A stretch of DNA of 64,000 bases from Nannochloropsis oceanica (lineage: Eukaryota; Sar; Eustigmatophyceae; Eustigmatales; Monodopsidaceae), in contig CP038118.1 in NCBI GenBank assembly GCA_004519485.1, positions 558,001 through 622,000 of the forward strand, in the 5' to 3' direction. This document shows, in pieces, positions 9,749-20,186 of this stretch (the stretch's first letter is position 1; every line of letters starts with the position of its first letter). A program made the position numbers and the translations under genes. Under the pieces are notes generated by a model. It had not been told where the DNA came from. It saw only the letters and a list, made by a program, of their open reading frames with translations, and did not search any database.

Positions 9749-10702
9749 CGCCGCAGTTTCCGACACGGCCGCGCCGCACCCCGAGAAGCATCCAGGAGCC
9801 ATACTGCAGGTCCTCAAGAATATTGGAGAAGAGAAATTGAATTTTCATTTGAGGCCACGGTGTTGAAAGACGGGGAAACGGGCCGCTTCGAGGCGTGGTA
9901 CTTGTCTAACACCTTCAAGTGGATGGATGTGGTCGAGATGACTTTGTTGCCAACGGCAAGTAAGTATTTAAATTGATGCATGCACGGATGTTTATGCCGA
10001 AATCATCTTCTAGCTTATTCTTTTTTATTAAGCAGATTAAGTGTGTAGTTGAGTTGTTGCCGTCTGGAGCTAAGAGTGGGAGAGTGACTGTCAGCATGTG
10101 ATCTCTCACAATTTTTCCTTTCACAACATCATCGCAGATGGTGCTAGGATAGAAGCCCGCTCGTTCTCCACCTCCATTATGCCCGCATTTGTTCCATTTG
10201 CCCCATTACTCACACTATTTCTTTGGTGGCTTCCGTTCGACGATCACAACAAATTACGTAAGTCCTTCACAGGCAAAGCAGGGATTTGTAAGAAATAGTG
10301 TAAAATACGTCACCTTTGAACGCATCCATTCCCTGCCGGCTTATAATTTGTAGTGTTTAGGTGTGTGAACATATTGTGTGTGCGTAGGCATTGAAAGCAC
10401 CCACATAAACTAAAAAACACACTCCTTTATAGGCTCATCTCCGGGATGTCCGCCAGTATTTAGGCGCGCAGGGATTTGAAGTCAAGGAAGACATTCTGGT
10501 TCGTAGCAACTGCTTTTTCGATTCTTTCGAAGACAAAATTGGAGAGGATCATGAATACGTGGACTTCCATAGGGCCGAGGCTATGTTAAAAAGCCAGTTA
10601 CGCAGGGGAAAGAGGAGGCCGAGGATGTGGGAGATAGGGAATAAGGAGGTAGTGAAGGGCTTGTCGGGAAGAAGAAGAAGTATACGGACCAAAAGACAAT
10701 AG
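9749..10702 (+). CDS. Spliced membrane-associated protein of unknown function (5' end not found)
   Basis: Three exons are supported: about 9749-9959, 10138-10257 and either 10433-10702 or 10464-10702. The first has a TTTTCCTTCCAG acceptor and a GTAAGT donor; the second is bounded by CGCAG and GTAAGT. The joined product includes YWRREIEFSFEATVLKDGE, then a hydrophobic stretch MPAFVPFAPLLTLFLWWLPF that looks like one membrane segment, then a charged C-terminus (FEVKEDILVRSNCFF, EDHEYVDF) ending in a basic tail. The TTATAG acceptor at 10431-10432 gives the more protein-like start LRDVRQYLGAQG but the wrong phase; the acceptor at 10462-10463 keeps frame. I do not recognise the family. The start is unresolved. 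Confidence 0.5.
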
Positions 10703-11076
10703 TACGAAGATATTTAAACTAAACTACCGTCAATTTTTCTCGATGGCTTTGCCTTTGAATGTGTGAAACCGAGTGTTAACTGTGGCTAAAAAGGGACAAT
10801 GCTTCTAACATGGCAGCAAGCGCATGCCATTCCTCCACAGTAAGGTGGCCACTGACGCCCTCCTTTTTACGTTGCAGATGCCAAAGCTTCCCGCCTTGCC
10901 ACTCACGTACAGCTAGCCCAAGCTCACTCCCTTTTCCATGTCTAGCACTTATAAACACAGGGACGCTTCTTAGTGCGTTGCTGCCTGTGCCCAAGCTCGC
11001 GACGTCTTTTAGTATCATCATTCGTCCAAGCCCGTCTTGATCAAGCGCGCTTCAAGAACAAGCACATACGCCAACA
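10703..11076. other. Intergenic, no gene seen
   Basis: 3' flank of the unidentified spliced gene and 5' flank of the DUF3054-type gene. Short frames on both strands have no recognisable features. Confidence 0.45.
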
Positions 11077-12230
11077 ATGCGCAGCTCTAATGTGCTACAG
11101 TACCGCCACCAGCAGCCAGCCGTTTTCCTCGTCCTTCTTCTTGCCATCAAACTAGTGGCACACGTTACCCACAGCTTCCTCCTCCCTTCCATATCATCAC
11201 CACTACTAAGCCGCGGTGCTATCCTCATTCGTCCCCTGTCTCCCTCCTCCTCTGCCGTCAGCCGGCAAGGCGCAAGTCCTTGGGCTCTAAGCGCAAAAAA
11301 ACAAAAGACTTTGGCAGAAGAATTGGACGATTTAAGGTTGGATGAGTCGGCTATGAGCGAGGAGGAGAAGAAGAAGCTGCAGGGCTTGCGGGCCTCGTAC
11401 AAATTGGAGGAAGTGCTGGATTTCGATGGCAAGACGGGAGAGGTAGGTTTTGGGTTGAACGAGGTACGGGTAAATGGAGAAATGGTAAGGGAAAATGATC
11501 TTAGAAGAGATAAGTAGATTGATTTGCCGTATCCTCGTGTTTAATGCACCATACTTATACTATCAGTCCTAAGTTGCATCCCTCCCTCCCTCGCCTCCCT
11601 CCCCACACTCCTTTCCCCTAGCCCCTCCCCGCGGGCGCCTCCTATACGCGCAAAGAAGACGACCCCGACTACGATCCCCTCGACGACGCCGAGGACTTGT
11701 CAGTGGCCGAAACCGCCTGGTCTGGCCAAGCCGGGCTAGACGTCCTAACACAGGGTAACAATAATCCAACGGACCTCGCCGCCCGCCCCTTCCTCGCTCT
11801 GGGTGATGTGGCCATGCTGCTCCTCTTTGCAAGCATCGGCCGGTCCATTCACACAGGAGGCATTTCCCTCGACTTTCAGGTGCTTCAAACCGCCGCTCCT
11901 TTCATTGGGGCCTGGTTACTGCTGGCCCCGCTGCTGGGTGCGTTCACTCCGGGTGCCACGCGGTCGACAGGCGAAGCCGTTAAAACCGTTTCGTTGGCAT
12001 GGGCAGTGAGTGTGCCCATGGGCCTGGTGGGGAGAGGGGTCATCAAGGGGGATATCCCCCCGTTGCCATTCATGGCTGTGACGATGGTCACTACCTGGGC
12101 GTTGCTGGTGCTGTGGCGGGCGGCGGTGGTGGTGGTGGCAGGGGGGGAGGTGAAGGGGGGGGGGGGGAACAAGAAGAGTGGAGTGATGGACTTATTCCGG
12201 ATGGTGACGACGCTGATTGGCCGATGGTGA
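11077..12230 (+). CDS. DUF3054-family membrane protein, probably plastid-targeted
   Basis: Two exons, 11077-11442 and 11622-12230, joined in phase 0 by a GTAGGT donor and a pyrimidine-rich intron ending CCCTAG; about 324 residues. The N-terminus has a hydrophobic signal-like segment (FLVLLLAIKLVAHVTHSFLLP) ending in a Ser-Phe motif like heterokont plastid presequences, then an acidic coiled region (LAEELDDLRLDE). The C-terminal domain holds about four membrane segments and matches DUF3054: FLALGDVAMLLLFASIGRS, then PFIGAWLLLAPLLGAF, then VKTVSLAWAVSVPMGLVGRG, then PFMAVTMVTTWALLVLW. The biochemical role of this family is not established. A plastid membrane location is inferred from the presequence. 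Confidence 0.8.
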
Positions 12231-12633
12231 AGGAGGCAAGGGAGGATGGAGGGAAGGGGGAGGGAAGGAGGGAGGGAAGGCGGGAAGGGGCTACAGACGA
12301 GTCAAAGAATGAAAAGAAGCTTGCTAATGAAGGGAGGTGGTTGGTTAGTTCTCTCGAGTACGCTTTGTTTTTTTCGTAGTCACCCCTCCCTCCCCCTCTC
12401 CTTCCCCCTCTCCCTTCTCATCTTTTTTCCCTAGCTTGACACCTGGGGTGCCAAGTCGCCTGAGGCCGCAGGCGAATGAGTGATAGCCTGCGTCTCACCT
12501 CGACCCTTGACCTACACCGCAATCCTTTTGGTCCTTCAACTCGACAACGCCATTACATAATAATAGCAACAATAACAACAAAATTGATGACTACACATAT
12601 ATATGTTCATATATTCATATATATATATACACG

Positions 12634-12665
<32 letters not shown>

Positions 12666-13087
12666 ACTACTACAACAGCAGCAATAACGTAAACAAAAAC
12701 AACAAAAGCACCTAAACAAACAAAAGGAAACAAACATTCAAATTTGCAGCCTCTACGTACACGGCGATTCATCTTTGTCTGTTGAATCTAGAGCCACCCC
12801 TCTCTACCTCCCTCCCTCCCCTCCCTCCCCTCTCTACCCCTATATGGTGCTTTTCCTGCCCCCTCTCCATCTATCCTTAACTCCACGCCTGCGGTGCGAA
12901 TTGCGGCTGGTACCGCTGGTCGCTGCCCGAAACAAACTTTCCGAAACCCACCTCACCTTCCATGACGGATAGCGCATCCTTTCGCCCTGTATGCGGAAAG
13001 GATGGGAGGGAGGGTGGGACGGAGGGGCGGAGGGAGAGGAGGAAGGATGAGGGGGGTAGGGAGGAAGGGAGGGACAGACGGAAGGGA
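12231..13087. other. Intergenic region with low-complexity tracts
   Basis: Convergent 3' ends: DUF3054-type gene (+) and clpR (-). It contains a GGGA-rich tract just after the first stop, CCCT tracts at 12370-12420 and 12800-12840, and the AT microsatellite annotated separately. No gene seen. Confidence 0.5.
12594..12662. repeat. (AT)n/(TATATA) microsatellite
   Basis: A nearly pure alternating A-T tract interrupted by ATGTTCATATATTC and CACG; self-complementary and expected to be length-polymorphic. Confidence 0.9.
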
Positions 13088-14359
13088 TCAGCCGGCTTGC
13101 ACCTCCATGACCACTAGTGCGTCTGTGCGTCGTGTTCGTGTACACACAGGGCGGAGAGAGCGGTAAGAAGGGAGGGAGGGAAGGCACGCACCGGGGGTGA
13201 TGACCTGGTCGACCATCCCGTACTCCACGCTTTCCTCGGCGGAGAGGTAAAAGTCACGTCCAAAATCCTTCTTAATCTGCTCGGGCTTGCGGCCCGTGAG
13301 GCGGGAGAGCTCGGCGAGAAAACGTTGGTTTTCCCGCATGGTGCTGTCCACCTCCAGCACTATGTCGCTGGCTTGGCCGTAGACTTGCTGTGGAGACCAT
13401 GAAGAGAGGGAGGGAGGCAGGCGCGGAGGGAGGGACGGAGGAAGAAAGGGGGGGACAGAGGGAGGGAGGGTGAGTGTTTTATCTGTACATGTGCAGGACA
13501 GGAAGACAAGGCCGGCACGGTGGCAAGTAATATCAAAAGGTGTGGAAAAGAAGCACGACCAGATCGTCCAGTGTCCCTTCTTCCCACCCTATCTCTCTCC
13601 CTCCCTTCCGTCCTTCCTCACCTCCTCGAATCCCGTCTTCTGCATCAAGAACCTGGAATTCGGCAAGGAAAATCTTCGGCCTTTCGTCCCCGCCGCACAC
13701 AAAAAAGCACCCATTCCCGTGGTTAATCCAATGTTTATAGTCTCAATCTCATTGCTCATGGCTTGCATCGTGTCGAACACGCTTAAGGCAGGTCGAAGCA
13801 ACGCCCCCGGGACATTGAAGTACATGTAGATCGGCTTATTCTTATCCTCGTTGTGAAGATACCACAAAATGGACATGATTTGATTGGCGACGCGATCATC
13901 AATAAACTGGCCACAGAGCAGGACGCGGTCGTAGTACAAGCGTTGGTAAATACCTACATAGCGATGGTAGTCTGGGAGGGAGGGAGGGAGTCAGGCACGA
14001 AGGGAGAAAGAGTGGCAAGGTCGTTGAGAAAGAAGGAGGGACAGGGACAGGAGAAATAGAGCACGCGTACAGAGTAAAGGAATTCAACCAATTGCTCAAG
14101 AAACCCAAGGACAGGTGGGTTTGAAATGTGCTCACATACCTGTGCCGGGTGCCTTGTACGGCACTGCGGGCTCCGACGCGGGCATCATCACCACACTGCT
14201 TCGAGCCGTGCGAGCCAGGTCCGTGCGTGCCCGGGGCTGGACTGTGATGGGACTGCTGGGTGTGGCAACCGTAGATGTAGCGGGCGGGACAAAGGCATGC
14301 ACGCCCGTGGTGGTCAGGGCGAAGGAGACCAGCAGCAAGAGCATCGTCGTCATCGACAT
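13088..14359 (-). CDS. ClpR: ClpP-like plastid protease subunit lacking the catalytic Ser and His
   Basis: Four exons on the minus strand: 14359-14140, 13971-13622, 13387-13192, 13122-13088; all junctions keep phase and the product is 266 residues. Signal peptide LLLLVSFALTTTGVHAFVPP ends in an HAF motif, indicating bipartite plastid import. The Clp protease fold is clear: YYDRVLLCGQFIDD, IYMYFNVPG, GAFLCAAGTKGRRFSLPNSR, QVYGQASDIVLEVD, GRDFYLSAEESVEYGMVDQV. The catalytic Ser position (ASMGA in active ClpP) reads TTGMGA, so Ser is Gly at about residue 159. The catalytic His (MIHQP) is Gln at about 184; the Asp of the RDF motif remains. It should therefore be a structural, non-proteolytic subunit of the plastid Clp core. 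The short last exon encodes DALVVMEVQAG. Confidence 0.92.
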
Positions 14360-14928
14360 GGAGGCCGTTCTTGCTTTTGCGCGGGCTGTTGTCTGTAACA
14401 GGTCAAGAGAAAAAAGAGGTAGACGGTATAAAGTTAAGCGCGTGGGTTTTTTGTGAGGTCATATTACAGTATGTCATAGGTTCTTAAACCTGGTATAGGA
14501 AGATACACGAGCGAGGCTGAAGAGCGAGGGTCAATTTTAAACCTCCTCTCTCTTCCTTGTGCTTGTCCTCGTATAAAAATAATGCCATTTCTTCTGGGCA
14601 TTGCAACAACCTACACGCGCCTCAAAGTATCTATATTCATCAAATTTCTATGGTTAGCATGGCTGCGAAGTGCTCACTTCCTCTTTCTTACGTTCTCTTG
14701 ATCTATGGGGCCCATGTTCCTTTCCATTTTTCCTTCTGGTTGGGATGGGATGGTCACTTCGGACGATGAAAACGAGAAAGACAGTACCACTAGTAAGACA
14801 TAGTATGTGGATAGCCATGAGAATGATATGCACTCGCGTGCTTTGGAAAAAATAGATGTTGGGGAAAGAAAGAAAGGACAACTATCAAACAAGTAAGAGC
14901 GACGCGGCTTGAGCTTTTCTTTAGGCTA
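14360..14928. other. 5' flank of clpR, no gene seen
   Basis: Upstream region of clpR and 3' flank of the short minus-strand exon at 14929. Small overlapping frames on both strands around 14650-14890 show no domain. Confidence 0.4.
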
Positions 14929-15101
14929 CTAACTCCGATTCAAGAAGCCGAGCAACACGTCCTCTTCCTCTATCCTCGCCATCAGCAAGTCCTCAATCGA
15001 GATCTGCTCCTCCTTCATGGCTGCCCTAAGGGTACGTCGGACATTATGGTTTTGGGAAGGGCCCTTCACTGGGAGGATGGAACTATTGGCGCGGGCTTCG
15101 T
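14929..15101 (-). CDS. Putative terminal exon of an unidentified minus-strand gene
   Basis: On the minus strand a pyrimidine-rich tract ending CTCTCGCAG precedes an open exon of about 57 residues, including KGPSQNHNVRRTLRAAMKEE and ISIEDLLMARIEEEDVLLGF, ending NRS-stop. The amphipathic, charged composition looks like real protein. I could not find preceding exons; the region at higher coordinates is low-complexity DNA and then the decayed inverted repeat, so the gene may be truncated or its upstream exons short. Function unknown. Confidence 0.35.
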
Positions 15102-15480
15102 CTGCGAGAGTGACGGGGGGGAAGGAAAGAGCGAGCGTAAAAAGTGGCCTGAAAGAGGGAGGGAGGGCAGGAGGTAGGAAAGGGAGGGTGGGTCGATGGA
15201 GCGGTAAGGGGTAAGGAGGGAAGGAGTACAAGAGGCTTATTTTGATTTAAGAGGTGGATTGGTCAGGTCCTATATGTATGGTATGACACATGTAGAAAGG
15301 CATGCAGATGCACGCATGCTCTCCTATATCTCCTTTCTCTGGGGGGATATCCTTCTATCTCTTCTCTTTTTGACGGTGCAGCGGATGGAGAAAGGGGAGG
15401 GGGGAGGAAGGAGAGAACATTTGGCACATGGATACTGCCAAGATGATTAGGCTCATGTTGGGGGTATTGTTAGCCCGCTT
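15102..15480. other. No gene seen
   Basis: CCCT/GGGA-rich sequence at 15150-15240, then unique DNA. A frame from 15428 running into the inverted repeat (DTAKMIRLMLGVLLARLK) resembles the sequence flanking the other repeat arm, so homology may extend to about 15430. Confidence 0.35.
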
Positions 15481-15800
15481 AAAGTGTTGTCTATCCGAAC
15501 CACTGGCGCCTGGTTGGCATCCCGCTGTCAAAGCAATTCTTCAAGAAATAGGAGCGACAGATTCGCAGCACATCCGAGATTGTCGTACGAGGATCACTAC
15601 TGGTGAATGAGGTATTGCATTGGTACCTCAGTCGTCCAGTCGAGGAACAGGTTCCAGTCCAGTCGAGGAACAGGGCTCTCCGAAGCTGGATCAAAGCTTC
15701 GTCACCGCCTGCTTCACTCGTGAGCTTTAGGTTCGACTCAGCCGAGCGTGGAACGAGGGATATCGTGGGGTCGTCGAGGAGGTGTATCAGGAGAAATTTT
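15481..15800 (+). pseudogene. Decayed coding-derived sequence, left arm of an inverted repeat
   Basis: About 320 bp whose reverse complement is found, diverged, at 15867-16171. Read on the plus strand it encodes pieces such as HPAVKAILQE, KLDQSFVTACFTRELEVRLS-like sequence and RAWNEGYRGVVEEVYQEKF, but no single frame stays open; blocks lie in different frames with stops between. The shared blocks in both arms indicate descent from a common coding sequence that has decayed. I do not recognise the ancestral family. A short internal duplication (CCAGTCGAGGAACAGG) occurs near 15640-15672. Confidence 0.6.
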
Positions 15801-15866
15801 AAATATAGCTGTGCCTCCATGGTAATGTTCTGATAGTTACTAGCGCTCCGGTGGATGGATGGATAG

Positions 15867-16171
15867 TTTTGAAATTTCTCCTAATACACCTCCTTGATGA
15901 CACCGCGATTTCCTCGTTCCATGCTCGGCCGGGTCGAAGCTCCAACCCTCGAGTGAAGCAGGCGGTGACGAAGCTTTGATCCAGCTTTGAAAGAGCCACC
16001 TGCTCGTCAACTGGAGACCGAGGTACCGATACAACACCTAATTCACCAGGAGTGACCCTCTTACAACAGTCTCGGACGTGCTCCGAATCTGTCGCTCCAG
16101 TGTTTCTTGAAGAATAGCTTTAACTGCCGGATGTCAAACAGGCGCCAATCGCTCAGAAAGACAACACTTTA
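15867..16171 (-). pseudogene. Decayed coding-derived sequence, right arm of an inverted repeat
   Basis: Counterpart of 15481-15800 in opposite orientation, separated from it by about 66 bp. On the minus strand it reads HPAVKAILQETLERQIRSTS, VVRGSLLVN, KLDQSFVTACFTRGLELRPG and RAWNEEIAVSS in shifting frames. By eye the arms look roughly 75-85% identical, so the duplication is not recent. A possible 5' extension on the minus strand begins near an ATG at about 16262 (MSSSFETVQPTRPDVGARKM). Confidence 0.6.
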
Positions 16172-18059
16172 CGCATTGCATCTCCAGCGTTCCCTGCAGC
16201 ATCTTCCGCGCGCCCACATCCGGTCGCGTGGGTTGAACAGTCTCAAATGAGGAAGACATTTCTGCTTTTCCGAAGGGGAGAAAAGGGGAGGAACATTTAA
16301 ACCCGTGAAAATCTGCTGAAGGTTGACAGTCCGATTCGAAGGATCATTTCTTCAACTCCACAGGCCAAGGCACACAAATGAAGACGATGAAAAGTGGGTA
16401 GGATGGGCCTACGAACAGTAGGGGCCAACGACGCATCCTCGTGGTGAAAAGATATATTATGGGCAGGCAAGTTGCCCCCTCTGGTCCAATGACCGTTCTT
16501 TTGGAGGGCGCGGTCTTGTCAGTTGCCCAAGGGCAAAATATAGGTTGTTGCTACGGTGCTGATTGGACAGGGAAAGGATGATATGAGGCGGATGTGGCGC
16601 GGGAAGAAAACGCTGCGCAAAAGAGACAGGCGGCATCATGCACGCTTGTCCCAGCGCCCACTGTCACTCTGGTGTGGCCACGGTGCTGTCGTTCGCTTGC
16701 AGGTTGGTTCGGGGGGTCACCTGTGGGTGTGTGGGTGCGTGGGGTGTGGCGCGGCGGATGGGTGTTGGTAGGGGAATGTGTGGGTGTGGCGGCGGCAGTA
16801 AATGAAGCACCGAGCCAAGGAGAGAGGCGGCACCACGCACGCTTGTCTCGGCTCTTGTAAGGAGGGGAAGGCATTCTACCGCACCGTATAAACCACTGTG
16901 GTGGTAGTGTAGCACATGTTGCACAGCATGTAACGATCGACCTGGTTTGACCTGAAGCCAACACCCTAGTACGCATGCCTTGTCCTAGAGTGTCCAAAAA
17001 GCTCGTCAAATTATTTTTTGCAAGAAGGGAGTAAGAGTCAACGTCTGCACTTCCCTTGGGGGGAGCTCAGGGACTCGTTCGGATTTGGGGTGGGATGTAC
17101 TCACAATATCTGACGCGCTGGCCAGATTTCATACCTTTCTTTGTTTCTGCTTGACTTACATCTTAGGCCTTATACGTTGGTTGTTGACTTTAAAGACGAC
17201 GGGACTTTTCAGGACTTTCTGGTAGCGCCTGCCTTGTGTACGACCCATGGAAAAAAGAAACGCACGCACGCTCGCGCTGGAATCACCGAAAGATTCGACA
17301 ACTTCGAGCCTCGCCTTTCCGCTTTCCCCAAGGGATCGTGAAAATGTGCGGCCTGAAAAGCAAGATACCTAATTTAGCGTCCAACTATATCGTTGCTGTC
17401 ATGCAAAAATTATTATCTAGTAATTGATGATTGCCTGGTGTTTTTTTGGCATTTTTTCAACACAAGGTACGTGCCCTTGGCCCATCGTAAGTGCCCTGTG
17501 GCCCATCGTGTCTTTTCTATAGTAGCGACCCGCAAAAACAAAATATAGGTTCTTGCCAGGCTAGTCCTTTACCCCGCTTGTCTTGTCGACAGATTTCTCT
17601 CTCGGGGGTCAAGCAGGTCTCGAACCATCACACCAAGAACAACAACAACAAATTATTGTTCACTGCAGCGGACCTGCTCGATGAATGCGTCTATGAAATG
17701 CCCTATGACATACCAATAAACAAGAGATATGCTTCAAATAAACAAATCAAGGGATTGCTGGCAGATTCACACACTCCCTAGGCGTCCCTCCAACGGATCC
17801 ATAGCCTCCCAAGATCAAGAAACACCTGACTGGTAAAGACGACAAACATCCAATTCTTACGAGTCCCCCCCCTTTGACCGTAGGTCAACCTTGGCTTACA
17901 AGCCCCCCGAGTGAAGAGTGATGGAAATGGCTGTCGATGTGGATGCCATTTGTGAAGGGGTGATTGTGATGTGTTTAATCTCTCATGCTTCCTATAAACT
18001 TATGTTCCTGATGAATGTTGATAGATAGAGTAGTGTCCTTACATGTAGGAACGCTGCGG
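16172..18059. other. Gene-poor region with short direct repeats
   Basis: No convincing gene. A roughly 33-bp imperfect direct repeat occurs at about 16620-16653 and 16821-16854 (shared core GCACGCTTGTC), flanking a GT-rich block. A second small direct repeat (GGCCCATCGT) lies at 17478-17510. A plus-strand frame around 17640-17780 (LLDECVYEMPYDIPINKRYA) looks moderately protein-like but has no partner exons I can assign. Confidence 0.35.
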
Positions 18060-18890
18060 AAGGAAGGTAAGGAGGGGGGGGGGGGGGGAGGAGGAGGAAC
18101 TGAGGGAGGCTGACATGGTCGTATTTCTCACTGAGTCCTCGGTAAAACAAAATTTTCCTCCCTCCTCCCCTCCATCCCTCCCTCCTTCCTTCCTTCAGGC
18201 TACGCGGATCACCTGGACAACCTCAACAGCAACGGCAGCACGGCCCTCTGCTGGGGCTCATTTTGCGGTCATACGCACGTAACTCGCCTGCTCCAGATGG
18301 TCGGTACGTCCCCCCCTCCCTCCCTCCCGCCCTCCCTCGGTATATGTCTGGCACCCTGCCTCTGGAGTCCTTGCATCCCTCCCTCCCTCCCTCCCTCCCT
18401 ACCCCCCTCCCTCCACCCTTCTACCCCCGTCATTCGAAAAATTCCATCCCAAGCGTTTCAACACACCACATTCCCTTCTGTCTGTCCCTCTCTCCCTCCC
18501 TTATGCAGGCACTAATCCCGCCATCGCCAATAATGACGGTCGCGGCCCTCTCGTCTAAGCCCAGAATGTGGGCACCAGGGCTGCACCGAGCTGCTCCAGG
18601 TAAGTCCTCCTTCCCTCCCTCCCTCCCTCTCTCTCTCTTTTCCTCACTACAATCTTTCCATTTAATCCCGCCACGCCCTCCCTCCCCTTTTCCTTCCCCC
18701 CCTCCCTCCGATCTTCATTGTGTCCCAATCCTCCCTCCCCCCCTTCCTCTTTTCCCCTCTCCTCCCCTCCCTCTCTCTTTCATTCTACCCCTTCCCTCCC
18801 TCCCTCCCTCTTTCCGTCCTTCCAGGTCTTCCTCCTCGAGCCCACATGCACGTTCCTCCTCCATAAACTCCGAGCTCCGAGCTATCGGTA
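18060..18890 (+). pseudogene. Ankyrin-repeat gene relic (spliced, disrupted)
   Basis: Two exon-like blocks with good splice sites encode ankyrin repeats. Block 1, about 18200-18301, is preceded by CTTCAG and followed by GTACGT; it reads DNLNSNGSTALCWGSFCGHT then VTRLLQMV, an ankyrin helix pair. Block 2, about 18509-18599, is bounded by TGCAG and GTAAGT; it starts TNPAIANNDGRGPLV, hits an in-frame stop, and resumes in another frame as ECGHQGCTELLQ, which completes the ankyrin consensus. A donor-like GTAAGG at about 18067 and a third possible block at 18826-18890 suggest further exons. A stop plus a one-base shift inside one repeat implies a broken gene, unless the sequence contains errors. Confidence 0.5.
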
Positions 18891-20186
18891 ATGTCCGACA
18901 CGCATACCAACGGGATTCATCCCCCAGCTACCATCACCACCACCACCACCACCCAGCAGCAACAACAACACCAACAGGAACAGTAGCAGCCCGGGGATAA
19001 AGAGGGAGGAAGGGAGAGAGGAAGGGAGACGAGATGCCGTCCTTAGAGACTCATTCCTCACCTTCTGCCTTCTTTCCTCCCTCCTCCTCCTCCTCCTCTT
19101 GCTCCTCCTACTCCTCCTCCTCCTCCTTCTCCTCCGAAACGACCATCATCGCCACTGGTGACGCCTCCGCCTCCTCCTCGCTCTCTCTCCCGGCCTCCCT
19201 CCCTGCCCTCCTCTCTCCTTCCTCCTCCTTCTCCTCTACCTCGACATCCCTCGCTCCCCCCCCTTCCTTCCAGAAAGAATGGAAGAGGGGCCGAAGCTGC
19301 CCTGCATCCACATCACCGAGGGAGGGAGGAAGGAGGGAGAAAAGGAGGGAGGAAAGGAGGGAGGGGGGGAGGGAGCAGCGATGGCAGCGGAGTATTATGT
19401 AGAGCTGTTACAATACACGATCTTGCGCTGGGTGGTTGATAACAGATGAACGGAGGGCGGGAGGAAGGGAGGGCGGGAGGGAGGGAGGGATAAGGCAAAT
19501 TTTTGATGAGGTGTTCGGAACATATAAAGAACAAGTGATTGATAACAACACGGAGAATTCTCTTTCCTCTCTCTCTTTATATATATGTGTATATGCATGT
19601 ACACAGACATACGATTACACCTCGCTTTCTCCATATGCATTCGTGATACACACAGATTTGTCTTCATATCCATGATTAATTGCGTATATATATATATATA
19701 TGTGTGTCGTTAAACAGTCGGGTCTCCGTTCTTCCCTTGTTCTCCTCCGTCCTTTGTCGCCTATGCCTTGATTTTCCTTGTCCGCCCTCCATTAGGTTGT
19801 TGAATATCTTGTCCTCATGTCGTCGGGCAGCAGAGCACTACCATACTACCAACAAGTCATGTTCGCGATGGGAGGACATCTTTTAACCGCACGCACGAAG
19901 CTCTCGACTTCAAAACAAAAACAAATATACAGCAGAAATGTCCGCATACAAACAGACATAAAAAGATATCGCCTCCTTTTCCTCTCGCACTGATAACTTT
20001 CTATTCTCGGACTTCCCGTGCTTCTTCCTTCAAACACTCTTGCTTTCCAACACCTAACTCCTCCACCCCCTCCTCCACTCCCTCTCTCTTGTACCCTTTT
20101 GCTTCCTGTCTCTCATCGAGTGCCCCCGTGCAACACGTTCGTCGCCTCCTTCTCCCAATACTGCTGCTACCTCCCAACACTCTTTT
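18891..20186. other. Low-complexity region, no gene seen
   Basis: Runs of TCC/CCT and GGGA dominate 19070-19380 and 19450-19490. Frames here translate as Ser-, Pro- or Gly/Glu-Arg-rich simple sequence with no domain. An alternating AT stretch occurs at about 19684-19702. Confidence 0.5.

Noticed and set aside
14929-17000. Intact transposon or LTR element in the gene-poor interval
   Set aside because: No transposase, reverse transcriptase or integrase motif and no terminal repeats with target duplications; only an inverted repeat of decayed unknown coding DNA.
16551-17009. 152-codon minus-strand frame
   Set aside because: His/Pro/Thr-rich sequence arising from GT-rich DNA and the direct repeat; no domain and no coding-like composition.
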